The position numbers and the translations under genes are program-made. A stretch of DNA of 64,000 nt, taken from positions 2,294,001 through 2,358,000 of the forward strand of contig NZ_AP028878.1 in assembly GCF_036511935.1 (NCBI RefSeq). The letters run 5' to 3'. Source of the stretch: Marinobacter nanhaiticus D15-8W. GTDB taxonomy: Bacteria > Pseudomonadota > Gammaproteobacteria > Pseudomonadales > Oleiphilaceae. How positions within the stretch are numbered: the stretch's first letter is position 1; each line of letters begins with the position of its first letter. The notes beneath the pieces were generated by a model that saw only the letters and a program-made list of their open reading frames with translations, ran no database searches and was not told the DNA's origin. Below, piece after piece: positions 1 through 8,082 of the stretch.

Positions 1-829
1 TGGCCCCAAGAACCGGATCCTCAAGGAGGATGTGCAGGCTTACATCAAACAGGCCCTGGCCAAGTCCCAGGAGGGCGGTGCCGTAGCGGGTACTGGTCTG
101 CCAGGCGTGAAACTGCCTGATTTCAGCCAGTTCGGCGACATTGAGCGGGAATCCATGAGCCGCCTGATGAAGCTGACAGCGGATAGCATGCAGCGTAGCT
201 GGCTCAACGTGCCCCACGTGACCCAGTTCGAGCAGGCGGACATCACTGAGATGGAGGCGTTCCGCAAGTCGAAGAAGGGTGAGGGCGAGAAGCGGGGCGT
301 GAAGCTGACGCCGATGGCCTTCCTGCTGAAGATCTGCGCCAATGCGCTGAAGGCCCATCCGAACTTCAACGTCTCGTTGGATATGGATCGCAAGGAGATC
401 ATTCGCAAGCGCTACATCCACATTGGTATTGCCGTGGATACGCCGGACGGTCTGGTGGTTCCTGTCATCCGGAATGTCGATCAGAAAGGGCTTTGGGAAT
501 TGGCTGAGGAATGTCAAACCCTGGCCCAGAAGGCCCGCGACAAGAAGCTGAGCCCGAAGGAGATGCAGGGCGCCTGCTTCACCATCACCAGCCTCGGTGG
601 TATTGGCGGCACGGCCTTTACGCCGATCGTCAACACGCCCGAGGTCGCGATCCTGGGCGTATCGAAGTCCAGCATGGCACCGGTGTGGGATGGCTCTGCC
701 TTCCAGCCGCGTCTGATGCTGCCGCTGTCGCTGTCCTATGACCATCGCGCGATCAACGGCGCCGACGCGGCACGTTTCACCAATACCTTGCGGGAGGGCC
801 TGGAGGACCTGCGCCAGCTCCTGCTCTAG
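1..829 (+). CDS. aceF: Dihydrolipoamide acetyltransferase, E2 of pyruvate dehydrogenase (3' part)
   Basis: Acetyl-transferring core of the pyruvate dehydrogenase complex, making acetyl-CoA in the cytoplasm. The frame is open from base 2, so the gene begins outside the window and its lipoyl domains are not seen. The first residues (GPKNRILKEDVQAYI) are the end of the E1/E3-binding domain. A flexible linker of about 30 residues follows, then the catalytic domain, with the active-site signature DHRAINGAD near the C-terminus. A hairpin terminator follows the TAG stop. The GTG at base 32 is internal and is not the start. The family assignment is secure; aceF is preferred over sucB because of the linker and signature, and the upstream aceE would confirm it. 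Confidence 0.93.
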   Translation, partial: GPKNRILKEDVQAYIKQALAKSQEGGAVAGTGLPGVKLPDFSQFGDIERESMSRLMKLTADSMQRSWLNVPHVTQFEQADITEMEAFRKSKKGEGEKRGVKLTPMAFLLKICANALKAHPNFNVSLDMDRKEIIRKRYIHIGIAVDTPDGLVVPVIRNVDQKGLWELAEECQTLAQKARDKKLSPKEMQGACFTITSLGGIGGTAFTPIVNTPEVAILGVSKSSMAPVWDGSAFQPRLMLPLSLSYDHRAINGADAARFTNTLREGLEDLRQLLL

Positions 830-841
830 GTTGCCACTATT

Positions 842-880
842 GGAGCGGTCAGCCAGCCCCCGGCGGCCGCTCCCTTTTTT
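842..880 (+). terminator. Rho-independent terminator after aceF
   Basis: Arms GGAGCGG (842-848) and CCGCTCC (867-873) enclose a GC-rich loop and are followed by CTTTTTT. It lies 12 bases after the aceF stop and reads in the same direction. Confidence 0.75.
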
Positions 881-1125
881 CCTTCCTTTCTGTTCTTTTC
901 CTTCCCTAGCCCTTCTTTGCTGTTCATGCCGTTTTCTCCCTCGCTATCGACACTCATGTGCTGAAGTGCTGATAGAAAATCCCCGGCCGAGCTCTATCAA
1001 TGCCTCCTCAAGCCTGTTTTCCGATGACGTGAACTGGCTCGCAAAACCGCTCCAGACGCCCTTCTGGCCACCCCTGGATTTGAGGCACAGTTATCTTTCA
1101 GCGTGATATCAATCCGGTATCTTAG

Positions 1126-1142
1126 CGTTACACGATGTAACG
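1126..1142. promoter_or_regulatory. Perfect 7-bp inverted repeat, possible operator
   Basis: CGTTACA, spacer CGA, TGTAACG: a perfect dyad of 17 bases, 128 bases before the C39 peptidase start. Its size and spacing fit a site for a dimeric regulator. It has no T-run, so it is not a terminator. The binding protein is unknown. Confidence 0.4.
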
Positions 1143-1221
1143 GTAGCTGCGCCAAAACAAAGACAAGCGGCTGCTGGATAACAACAACGACAGTTCAGCA
1201 GATTCAAAGAATACCAAAGAC

Positions 1222-1243
1222 TGAATTCCGGAAATTGAATTCC
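1222..1243. repeat. Direct repeat of TGAATTCC
   Basis: TGAATTCC occurs at 1222-1229 and again at 1236-1243, a 14-base period, just before the ribosome-binding region of the C39 peptidase gene. Each copy contains the palindrome GAATTC. It may be chance in AT-rich leader DNA or a paired protein site. Confidence 0.35.
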
Positions 1244-1269
1244 AATTATAAGAAGGACGCGTAGTTGCC

Positions 1270-2070
1270 ATGATTCTCGTGCTGGCGGGATCCCTCATGA
1301 CGTTTGCGATGGTGCAGGAGGCGACAGTCGTTGAGCCACGCGAACCCGGCGTTATCGTCATCGAGCAGGATTTCGATGACAGCCCGCAGGAGCTGCGCTG
1401 GGACATCGATGTCCACCCGCTGGTGGAACAGCGTTATCGCAACATCGTTCGCCAGGCTTACGACTACAGCTGTGGCTCCGCCGCACTAACCACGGTCCTG
1501 AAGTATTACCTGGGGCGAAACCTCAATGAGCGCCAGGTGATGGAAGGGTTGCTGCATTACGGCGAGAGCGAACGCATTGTCCAGCGCCGGGCCTTCTCAA
1601 TGTTGGACATGAAGCGCCTGGTGACGGCGTTGGGTTACCCATCAGGTGGCTTCCGCGCCACGGTGGCCGATCTCAAGGAACTGGATCACCCCGCTATCGT
1701 CCCCATTCAGCATGCCGGCTTTAAGCATTTTGTGGTGTTGCGTGCGATCCGTGATGGTCGTGCGTTCCTAGCAGATCCCTCCGTCGGCAATATCTCCTTC
1801 ACGTTGGCCCAGTTCGAAGAGAAGTGGGATGACAATGTCCTTTTCATCGTATTCCCGGGGAGTGAAAAGCCCCTGGATGCGCTTGAACTCAAGGAAGAGG
1901 ACATGCGTTTCGTGGACGACCAGACAATGACGCTGTTCGCGCTGGACACCATCCCAGAGTTCCATGAGGCGACCAGTCGCCGGATCAATAATCTGCTTGA
2001 ACGACAGAAGAACAATCCTGACGGCACCGTGGAGAACACCCGCAAACAGTTGTTTTACCGGCGCAATTGA
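1270..2070 (+). CDS. C39-type cysteine peptidase (FapD/FilB-like), exported
   Basis: Predicted cysteine protease of 266 residues, first gene of a four-gene operon of exported proteins. Residues 1-16 form a short hydrophobic signal or anchor. The papain-like C39 catalytic set is intact: Gln62 (oxyanion hole), Cys68 in YSCGSAAL, His153 in KHFVVL and Asp169 in LADPSVG. It has no ABC-transporter domains, so it is not a bacteriocin exporter. Stand-alone periplasmic C39 peptidases of this size include FapD of the Pseudomonas amyloid system and the peptidase of the Acinetobacter 'fil' cluster (the latter recalled, not checked). A role in processing a secreted substrate is inferred. The start is the first ATG after an in-frame TAA at 1249, with AAGGA 12 bases upstream. 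Confidence 0.8.
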   Translation: MILVLAGSLMTFAMVQEATVVEPREPGVIVIEQDFDDSPQELRWDIDVHPLVEQRYRNIVRQAYDYSCGSAALTTVLKYYLGRNLNERQVMEGLLHYGESERIVQRRAFSMLDMKRLVTALGYPSGGFRATVADLKELDHPAIVPIQHAGFKHFVVLRAIRDGRAFLADPSVGNISFTLAQFEEKWDDNVLFIVFPGSEKPLDALELKEEDMRFVDDQTMTLFALDTIPEFHEATSRRINNLLERQKNNPDGTVENTRKQLFYRRN

Positions 2071-2130
2071 TGGCTGGTCGGGTGAGTCCTGCACGTCAGG
2101 GAAACGAATGCGAAAAATAAGGGAGCTGGG

Positions 2131-3156
2131 ATGAATCGTTGGGTTGTGCGAGGTTTAATCATCTGTTCCGTCGCGGGTCAGCCGACCCTCCTCTGGGCTC
2201 AGGATAATAACGGGGCCCAGGAAGAAAACGTCGACAAGGCGCGGGAAGCCCTGGCGAAGCAGGACGATGACGAGGATTCCACCAAGCAACTGGAAGAGGT
2301 CTTCCAGTCCGCCGAAAAGAACTATTCGCTGCAGAAGAAGGGCACGCATGCGCTGACCTATTCCTTCGACTACTCCTACACCGGGGATCAACGGCTGGAT
2401 GTGAATATCAGCGACGGTTCGGTCCGTAACCTGGATATCGTGCCTTCTGCAACCCATAACTTCACCAATGCCTTCTCTTACGATTACGGCCTCTTGGATA
2501 ACCTCACCATCGGCACGCGAATTCCTCTGGTGGTGAAGTACGATACCCAGGACGAGCTCGAAATCTACGATATCGGTGACGTTTCGTTTACCGCCCGCTG
2601 GCAGCCGGCTGCATACGTGCCCGGCAAGATGTCGACCACACTGTTTACCTCTATCACCAGCAAGACCGGTGTAAGCCCCTATGAGATCGACGTTAACCGT
2701 CAGCTATCCACGGGCAGTGGCTATTACACCGTAGCCGGCGGGGTCAGTATGTCGAAGGTGCTTGACCCGGTCGTGCTCTTCGGGTCGGCCAGCGCCAGCT
2801 ACAACATGGAAGTGGATGATCTTGAACAGGTTCGCGGCGCACGGCTTCTGACCACCGTTGAGCCAGGTTTTGGTTTGTCCGCATCCATGGGTTTCGCTTA
2901 TTCGCTTTCCTACGACATCTCCCTCAGTGTGTCCTCACAGATCAGCTACAGCGATGAAACCCAGCTGCAGTTCAGTGATGGCACCGACGCAACGGCCCAG
3001 GACCAGATGACGGGTTTCCTCAGCCTGTCACTCGGTACGAGGGTCAGCGACACCACCATCATCAATACCAGTGTAGGCATCGGCCTGACCGAAGATGCGC
3101 CTGATTTCTCGTTGGGTGTCTCCCTGCCGATTAATTTCTCGGGACTCCGGGAATAA
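2131..3156 (+). CDS. Outer-membrane beta-barrel with helical N-terminus (FapF/MetA-like)
   Basis: A 341-residue protein of unknown substrate. It has a signal peptide (about 1-24, ending LLWA). A highly charged stretch (about 25-60) rich in Lys, Glu, Asp and Gln looks helical or coiled-coil. From about residue 70 to the end the sequence alternates polar and aromatic/aliphatic residues, as in amphipathic beta strands, with many Tyr, Ser and Thr. The C-terminal strand is short. This order (signal, coiled coil or plug, barrel) matches FapF, the trimeric exporter of Fap amyloid, and the phenol-degradation MetA-like barrel clan, but I see no diagnostic motif. GGGAG lies 5-6 bases before the ATG, 61 bases after the C39 peptidase gene. 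Secretion of a processed polypeptide is inferred from this pairing. Confidence 0.65.
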   Translation: MNRWVVRGLIICSVAGQPTLLWAQDNNGAQEENVDKAREALAKQDDDEDSTKQLEEVFQSAEKNYSLQKKGTHALTYSFDYSYTGDQRLDVNISDGSVRNLDIVPSATHNFTNAFSYDYGLLDNLTIGTRIPLVVKYDTQDELEIYDIGDVSFTARWQPAAYVPGKMSTTLFTSITSKTGVSPYEIDVNRQLSTGSGYYTVAGGVSMSKVLDPVVLFGSASASYNMEVDDLEQVRGARLLTTVEPGFGLSASMGFAYSLSYDISLSVSSQISYSDETQLQFSDGTDATAQDQMTGFLSLSLGTRVSDTTIINTSVGIGLTEDAPDFSLGVSLPINFSGLRE

Positions 3157-3195
3157 ACGAGGCAACGGACGTTTTATCGGCAAGGGATCATCTTC

Positions 3196-4821
3196 ATGCG
3201 AGTTAACCGCTGCAGAACACGAATTATCGGGGCCCTGGCGGCCGGCGCTGTGTCGTGCGGTGCCCACGCGCAATTGACGCAGAACCTGACCATTCACCCC
3301 AAAGCGCTGGCGTTGGGCAACGCCGTCACCGCAGACCCCCCGGGGATTATGGCCATTCACTACAACCCGGCAGGCCTCACCAAGCTGGAAGATCGCCAGG
3401 TCGAAGTGAACCTGATGAGCATCTATCTGGACAATGATGCCGATTTCCACGCGCCGGATGGTTACAACATCTTTGGTATCGACGGGCTCGAAACCGATCC
3501 GGTCACCGGTGAGCAGCGGGACCCCGTTGCCAATAGCCACAGTCATACCAACACCGTGGCGCTTTACGTACCCGGGTTCGGCCTGCAGAAGTTGCCGCCT
3601 GGGCCTGCGCTAGCGCCGTCGGGAGGTGTCAGCATCAACGAACCCGGCTCCAAGCTGACCTTCGGCAATGCGTTCTATATGCCGATGGCCGCCGGCTTCT
3701 ATCGGGAGAAAGAAGACCCGGGCCGTTACCAGCCCAAGGCGACGGCCTTGCAACGGACCACCTATCTGTCGCCAACGGTTGGCTATAAGGTCAACGATGA
3801 ATGGTCGGTCGGGGCTGGCGTCCATCTGTCCCATATGGGTATTGCCGCCGACCAGTACATGCGTGCGCCGAATATGCTGCTGGGTGTGGCGGAGGTGCTT
3901 CAGGATGCCTTCAACTGTGAATCCGGCGACGAGCCCTTGGCACCCTGGCTGGCGCTATGCGGAGGTAATGTAGGCCCCTGGGACGATATCGGTGCATTAA
4001 GTATCGACGTCCAGCAAACCCTTTCACCGACCTATTCGCTTGGGGTGATGTGGGAGCCCACGGAGTGGTTCAGTTGGGGTGCCAGCTATACCTCCGAAGC
4101 TGACATGAATATGAAGGGCCAGTTCGCCATCGAGTATACCGAGGATTGGTCAGGCTTCTGGCAGAGCGTGAATAGTTCAATTCTGGGGGCGATAGGTTCG
4201 GCGATACTGAGTTTGCCTTCCGGTGCGCCCCGGGAATCGGGGAATGTCAGTCTCAACCTGACTTACCCTCAGCATTTTCAGACCGGTATCAGCGTCAAGG
4301 TCCATCCCAAGCTGACGTTGAACGTAGACTTGGGTTGGACCGACTATTCAGAATGGGATGCACTGGAGTTGAAGTTCGACCGCAATCTGGAGTTCCTCAA
4401 CGCGGCACGCATTCTTTCGCCGGACAACGCCACCCCAAATACCCTGCGTTTACCGCTGGGCTTCAAGGATCAGTGGAATTGGGCCTTCGGGGCGGAATTC
4501 CATGCCTCTTCGCGTCTCGATCTGCGCGCCGGTGTGGAAATCCGTGACTCGGTCATTCCGGATGACCAGCGAACCATCATGGCGCCGTTTGGTGGCGCTA
4601 ACCTGTACAGCGTTGGCCTGGGCTACCGTTGGGACCGGGACACCCAGATCGATATGAACCTGAGCTACCTGCATTCGGTCGAGGAAATTCCGGCGGACAC
4701 CAGCTGTAATATCAACTGCGACGGTATTACGAATATTATCTATAACCCCTATGCCGGCCTCGACGTCAAGACGTCGCTGCGGGTTGTTATGGCGGGGTTG
4801 AGTTTCCGGACCAAGTTCTGA
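3196..4821 (+). CDS. OMPP1/FadL/TodX-family outer-membrane protein
   Basis: A 541-residue outer-membrane barrel of the FadL superfamily, whose members move hydrophobic compounds inward. A signal peptide ends at about residue 25 (CGAHA). It is followed by the family's N-terminal pattern, with ALGNAVTADPPGI and then the NPAGLTKLEDRQ box that is nearly invariant in FadL proteins. Most of the remainder is amphipathic strands. The C-terminus ends in Phe (SFRTKF), typical of BAM substrates. It lies 39 bases after the preceding barrel gene. FadL is normally a stand-alone gene for fatty-acid uptake; being third in an operon with a peptidase and a MalM-like lipoprotein suggests a specialised paralogue, possibly a surface-assembly part. 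Its substrate cannot be read from sequence. Confidence 0.82.
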   Translation: MRVNRCRTRIIGALAAGAVSCGAHAQLTQNLTIHPKALALGNAVTADPPGIMAIHYNPAGLTKLEDRQVEVNLMSIYLDNDADFHAPDGYNIFGIDGLETDPVTGEQRDPVANSHSHTNTVALYVPGFGLQKLPPGPALAPSGGVSINEPGSKLTFGNAFYMPMAAGFYREKEDPGRYQPKATALQRTTYLSPTVGYKVNDEWSVGAGVHLSHMGIAADQYMRAPNMLLGVAEVLQDAFNCESGDEPLAPWLALCGGNVGPWDDIGALSIDVQQTLSPTYSLGVMWEPTEWFSWGASYTSEADMNMKGQFAIEYTEDWSGFWQSVNSSILGAIGSAILSLPSGAPRESGNVSLNLTYPQHFQTGISVKVHPKLTLNVDLGWTDYSEWDALELKFDRNLEFLNAARILSPDNATPNTLRLPLGFKDQWNWAFGAEFHASSRLDLRAGVEIRDSVIPDDQRTIMAPFGGANLYSVGLGYRWDRDTQIDMNLSYLHSVEEIPADTSCNINCDGITNIIYNPYAGLDVKTSLRVVMAGLSFRTKF

Positions 4822-4874
4822 ATGGGGAGGTATGCACGAGCGCAGCCTGGGCATGCGGCGTTCGGGGAGCCGAT

Positions 4875-6260
4875 ATGAAGCTGTATACCATAGTCGTTTC
4901 ACGTCTGCTTGTGCTACTGCTTTCCTGCGTGTTGGTATTGGCCGCATGTTCGACTGGGGGCGGAGCCGAAGGCGATCGACGGTACTTTACGTGGGTCGAC
5001 GAGTTCGGGCGCGTGCGTCAGTCGCCGATCAAGGAAGAGAAGAACCCTGTCGAGCAGCGGGCCAAACAGGTACGGGCAGGGCAGAGAACGCCGGCCAAGT
5101 CCAGGCCGGTGGAACCCGAGGCCGCACAGGACCCTACGTCGACACGTGCAATGGATCAGGCTAGCGATCCTGTTACGGATCTTCAGATTCGCTCCCATGC
5201 GCTGTCGAATAAGAAAGCCGAAGGTACACTCGAAGCAGAATCTGATGTGGCAAAACCTGCGGTCTTGGATGCGCAGGCTACGTTACCCCCCCAAACAGCT
5301 CCTTCCTATAATACGTCAAAAGATACGCCAGCCGATGCTTCACCTGGAAGCCTGCCTGCATTCGTGGCGGCAGAGAAGGCGTCAACAAAAAACAAAGCGA
5401 GCCGGGCTGCTGAACTGGACATAAAGGAGGCGCGACCTGGGGCGGAGCCCTCAAAAAAACCGTCGCCCGAGCGAGCCCGAAACGACGAATCCGAGTACAC
5501 CCTCGAAAACTATCCGGATGGTAACGAACTGGCAAAGAAGGGCTTTATCCGCGAAGGCGACCCGTTACCCTACTTCACTTGGCGGGATGCTCAAGGCAAT
5601 ACCCGTGTCGACTATTACCGGCCCGAGGCCGGTTTCGATAACCCCAAGCAGGATCGGAGCGTAACAGAACTGACCTCGGCATTGGTGATCGATGGGTCAC
5701 GGCAACCGACGATCGAGCAGGCCAATCCCGCTGCGCTGGAAGTGCTGGGTATCGACAAGACAGAGTCTTTGTTGGAGGCCTGGGTCAGGCAATGCTGCGA
5801 GGACTTGCCCAGGAAAGACCTGGCCGAGTGGGATGATTCCCGGGAATTCCAGCTGGACCTTGATGACCTTGCGCCCGAATTCCGGTTTTCCACGGGTAAC
5901 AGCGCTTACCGGTTGGTTGAATTACCGGAACCAGAGAATTCAGTCGCTTTCGTGATGCAGGTTCGCTCCTACGTCAAACAGGGCGTTTTCCTGCCGACTC
6001 TTGTTTTCCTCGACAAGGATATGGCCACCCGTCGTCTGGTTACCGAGCTGGCATTCGAGTATCAGCCGGAGAGCTGGCATAGCCATGGTTACTTGGAGGC
6101 CCGGGTCCCGGCTTTTCCAAGACAGGGAGACCGCTGGCTACTGATTATGAGTCGAGCTGAGGACCAGGCGGGACAGACGGTGTTCGAGACCGAGGAGGGT
6201 ACCACGGTCATAAGGCATTCCACGCATGGGCTGCTAGGGCTGGCCGAGTTAGGCGGCTGA
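4875..6260 (+). CDS. MalM-like lipoprotein with two DUF4124-like motifs
   Basis: A 461-residue predicted outer-membrane lipoprotein: lipobox LAAC with Cys25, followed by Ser, not Asp. Two similar motifs flank a long low-complexity linker: YFTWVDEFGRVR at 37-48 and YFTWRDAQGNTR at 233-244. Both resemble the Y-x-W-x-D-x-x-G core of DUF4124. The linker (about 55-205) is rich in Ala, Lys, Pro, Ser and Glu and probably spans periplasm or peptidoglycan. Residues about 270-455 resemble MalM, including the segment VFLPTLVFLDKDM. No maltose gene is near. It lies 53 bases after the FadL-like gene and ends the operon. The nearest analogue by context is the last large protein of the Acinetobacter 'fil' cluster; this is inference. 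Confidence 0.62.
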   Translation: MKLYTIVVSRLLVLLLSCVLVLAACSTGGGAEGDRRYFTWVDEFGRVRQSPIKEEKNPVEQRAKQVRAGQRTPAKSRPVEPEAAQDPTSTRAMDQASDPVTDLQIRSHALSNKKAEGTLEAESDVAKPAVLDAQATLPPQTAPSYNTSKDTPADASPGSLPAFVAAEKASTKNKASRAAELDIKEARPGAEPSKKPSPERARNDESEYTLENYPDGNELAKKGFIREGDPLPYFTWRDAQGNTRVDYYRPEAGFDNPKQDRSVTELTSALVIDGSRQPTIEQANPAALEVLGIDKTESLLEAWVRQCCEDLPRKDLAEWDDSREFQLDLDDLAPEFRFSTGNSAYRLVELPEPENSVAFVMQVRSYVKQGVFLPTLVFLDKDMATRRLVTELAFEYQPESWHSHGYLEARVPAFPRQGDRWLLIMSRAEDQAGQTVFETEEGTTVIRHSTHGLLGLAELGG

Positions 6261-6285
6261 CCGTTGCATCGACTTCCTATCGATT

Positions 6286-7332
6286 TCAGTCTTCCGGCTG
6301 GGAGAGGTCTACCCATTGCACGGACTGCCAGTAGAAGCGACCATTCCCTGCCGGGTAAGTGCAGTTGTAGCGAAAGCGGCGGCTGGAAAAGGCGCTGTCT
6401 GCACTGACTTTCACCTGGTTGCCTTCTGCAGGTTCTACGTCGAGCCGACCAACGCCTGAGCCATAACAGGTCAGGGGATCGGGTTTCATACCCTGCGGTA
6501 AATCCAGCGTAAGTTTGGGTGGATTCGTGTCGACAATACCGTCAGGTAGCGTTGTCGCATCCACAGGCAATGTGCGGCTGCGCAGTTTATCTTCCAGCGA
6601 TGCTAACTGTCCGTAGCTGGTCGCCATCGGGAATCGGGGCAGACGGGTCGGTGCCGATGTTTTGCCGACCGGCCCGGAGTGCTGGCCGTAACCGTACCAG
6701 TCACGTTCGGCGACCAACTCCTCGAGGGCCTCACTGAACTCCCCGTAGGGGTAGGCGAAAAGTGGAGTGGCTTCACCCATTTTTTCCTGCAAGGTCTCTT
6801 GGGCCTGGTCCAGGCTGGTGGTCACTCGCTCGCGCCAGGTTTCCTCGCGTTCCTCAGGCTTCTGTGCCAGGTGCCCATGGTCGGCGCTGTGGTTGCCTAT
6901 GGTGACTTGCGGCTTGGCGGCGAGTTCGCGCAACTGATCCCAGGTCATGTGACCGTGACGGCCCTCGCTGATAGCCTGGGTGTTCACAAAGATGGTAAAT
7001 GGCATATCCCGCTGGAGCAGGATGGGCGCGGCGGTGTCGTAGACCGAGCTGTAGGCATCGTCGAAAGTAATGGCGACGACCGGCTCCTCGCCGATATCGC
7101 CGGCCAGCGCCGCCCGGGTGGCCTCCCGCAGGGAGCGAACCGGCAGCTCCAGATCCTGGATCATATCGATCTGCCCCCGGAATAGCGAAGGCGTGGTGCT
7201 GGTAGCGGCCGGTGTCTCGTTGCTGATGTGGTGATATTGGAGGATAGCCAGATCGGCATGGCTCGGTGCGCCGATGGCCAGCAGTGTCAGTATCGCCAGT
7301 CCGGCGATCGGTGCGGATAGTCTTCCAGTCAC
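6286..7332 (-). CDS. Polysaccharide deacetylase family protein (NodB fold), secreted
   Basis: Carbohydrate esterase family 4-type protein of 348 residues that would remove N-acetyl groups from a cell-surface or wall polysaccharide. A signal peptide covers residues 1-26 (ends SHA). NodB motifs are present: ITFDDAY (metal and catalytic Asp pair), then NHSADHGH supplying the two metal-binding His, then FAYPYGEF. The C-terminal 90 residues form an extra domain of unknown role. The GTG start has AGGAA 7 bases upstream. It is convergent with the C39-peptidase operon (25 bases apart). The polymer acted on is unknown; a link to the neighbouring surface operon is possible but unproven. Confidence 0.82.
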   Translation of the reverse strand: MTGRLSAPIAGLAILTLLAIGAPSHADLAILQYHHISNETPAATSTTPSLFRGQIDMIQDLELPVRSLREATRAALAGDIGEEPVVAITFDDAYSSVYDTAAPILLQRDMPFTIFVNTQAISEGRHGHMTWDQLRELAAKPQVTIGNHSADHGHLAQKPEEREETWRERVTTSLDQAQETLQEKMGEATPLFAYPYGEFSEALEELVAERDWYGYGQHSGPVGKTSAPTRLPRFPMATSYGQLASLEDKLRSRTLPVDATTLPDGIVDTNPPKLTLDLPQGMKPDPLTCYGSGVGRLDVEPAEGNQVKVSADSAFSSRRFRYNCTYPAGNGRFYWQSVQWVDLSQPED

Positions 7333-7347
7333 GATAGGTTCCTATTT

Positions 7348-8019
7348 CTAGACAGCAGACAGGAAATGCGTACGTAGTATATTGAATGCCTCATTGAGGG
7401 GCTGGACTTCCTCCTTGGAGCCGCCGCGGTCCGGGTGCGCGCGCATAGCCTGGCGCCGGTAGGCCCGGCGGACACTGTCGAAGTCGTCCGGGAACTGTTC
7501 GAAGCCGAGTACCTGCGCTGCTTCGTCGAGTTCTTCCACTCCCAGACGGGTGGGTGTGCGACCAGCCCAGAAATCGTCCAGCATGCGGCGGACTACGATT
7601 TCCGACAAATCATACTGTGACAGGTCCAGGTAAAAAAGCCGCAGCTGATCCTGTTCCGCTGGTAGTCCATCGCTGGCAATGGTGGGGTCGGGCCGCAGCC
7701 TGATGCGCAGGGGCGATATGTCCACGGTTTCACCATCCGGCGCGAGGTCGTCCCTTAGTCGATAAAGGCAATGAAAGATCAGGAAATGCACGGGATAGAG
7801 TCCGGCGGGATCCGAAAAATCTACCTTTTCGAGCAACTGCCAGGGCGGCTGCTGGAGTCGGCGTATGAGTGCAAGCTCCGAAATACCCTCATCGTCCTCA
7901 CGCAGGATGGCCTCTGTGGCCACCAGCATGGTCGCGATTTTCTGGCGCAGGGCCGCTGAGCGCGCAGCATTCTGGCGCTCGCTGTTTTCGGGTAATGATT
8001 TCTCGGGCTGATCATTCAT
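7348..8019 (-). CDS. DnaJ-related protein with C-terminal J domain
   Basis: A 223-residue co-chaperone-like protein. The N-terminal 150 residues match the pattern of the DNAJ_related family (Leu/Arg-rich, with FLIFHCLYRLRDDL and FYLDLSQYDL). The last 60 residues are a J domain with the HPD tripeptide in RAHPDRGG, which stimulates DnaK-type ATPases. There is no Gly/Phe region or zinc finger, so it is not a general DnaJ. The ATG start gives the whole family length. It is followed by the deacetylase gene on the same strand; the two may be cotranscribed. Confidence 0.85.
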   Translation of the reverse strand: MNDQPEKSLPENSERQNAARSAALRQKIATMLVATEAILREDDEGISELALIRRLQQPPWQLLEKVDFSDPAGLYPVHFLIFHCLYRLRDDLAPDGETVDISPLRIRLRPDPTIASDGLPAEQDQLRLFYLDLSQYDLSEIVVRRMLDDFWAGRTPTRLGVEELDEAAQVLGFEQFPDDFDSVRRAYRRQAMRAHPDRGGSKEEVQPLNEAFNILRTHFLSAV

Positions 8020-8082
8020 ACCATTAGACTAAGGCAGTCGCAGGCGAAGTGAAAGCCGTAGGGTCAACAGACCCTCGGGAAA

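Larger units (their letters stand above)
881..1269. other. Gene-free leader of the C39-peptidase operon
   Basis: About 390 bases without a convincing gene. The first part is pyrimidine-rich (a run of CTTCC and TTCTT steps). The second part becomes AT-rich towards the C39 peptidase start and holds an inverted repeat at 1126-1142 and a pair of direct repeats at 1222-1243. The promoter and control sites of the four-gene operon are probably here. I did not find a clean sigma70 -35/-10 pair. Confidence 0.6.
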
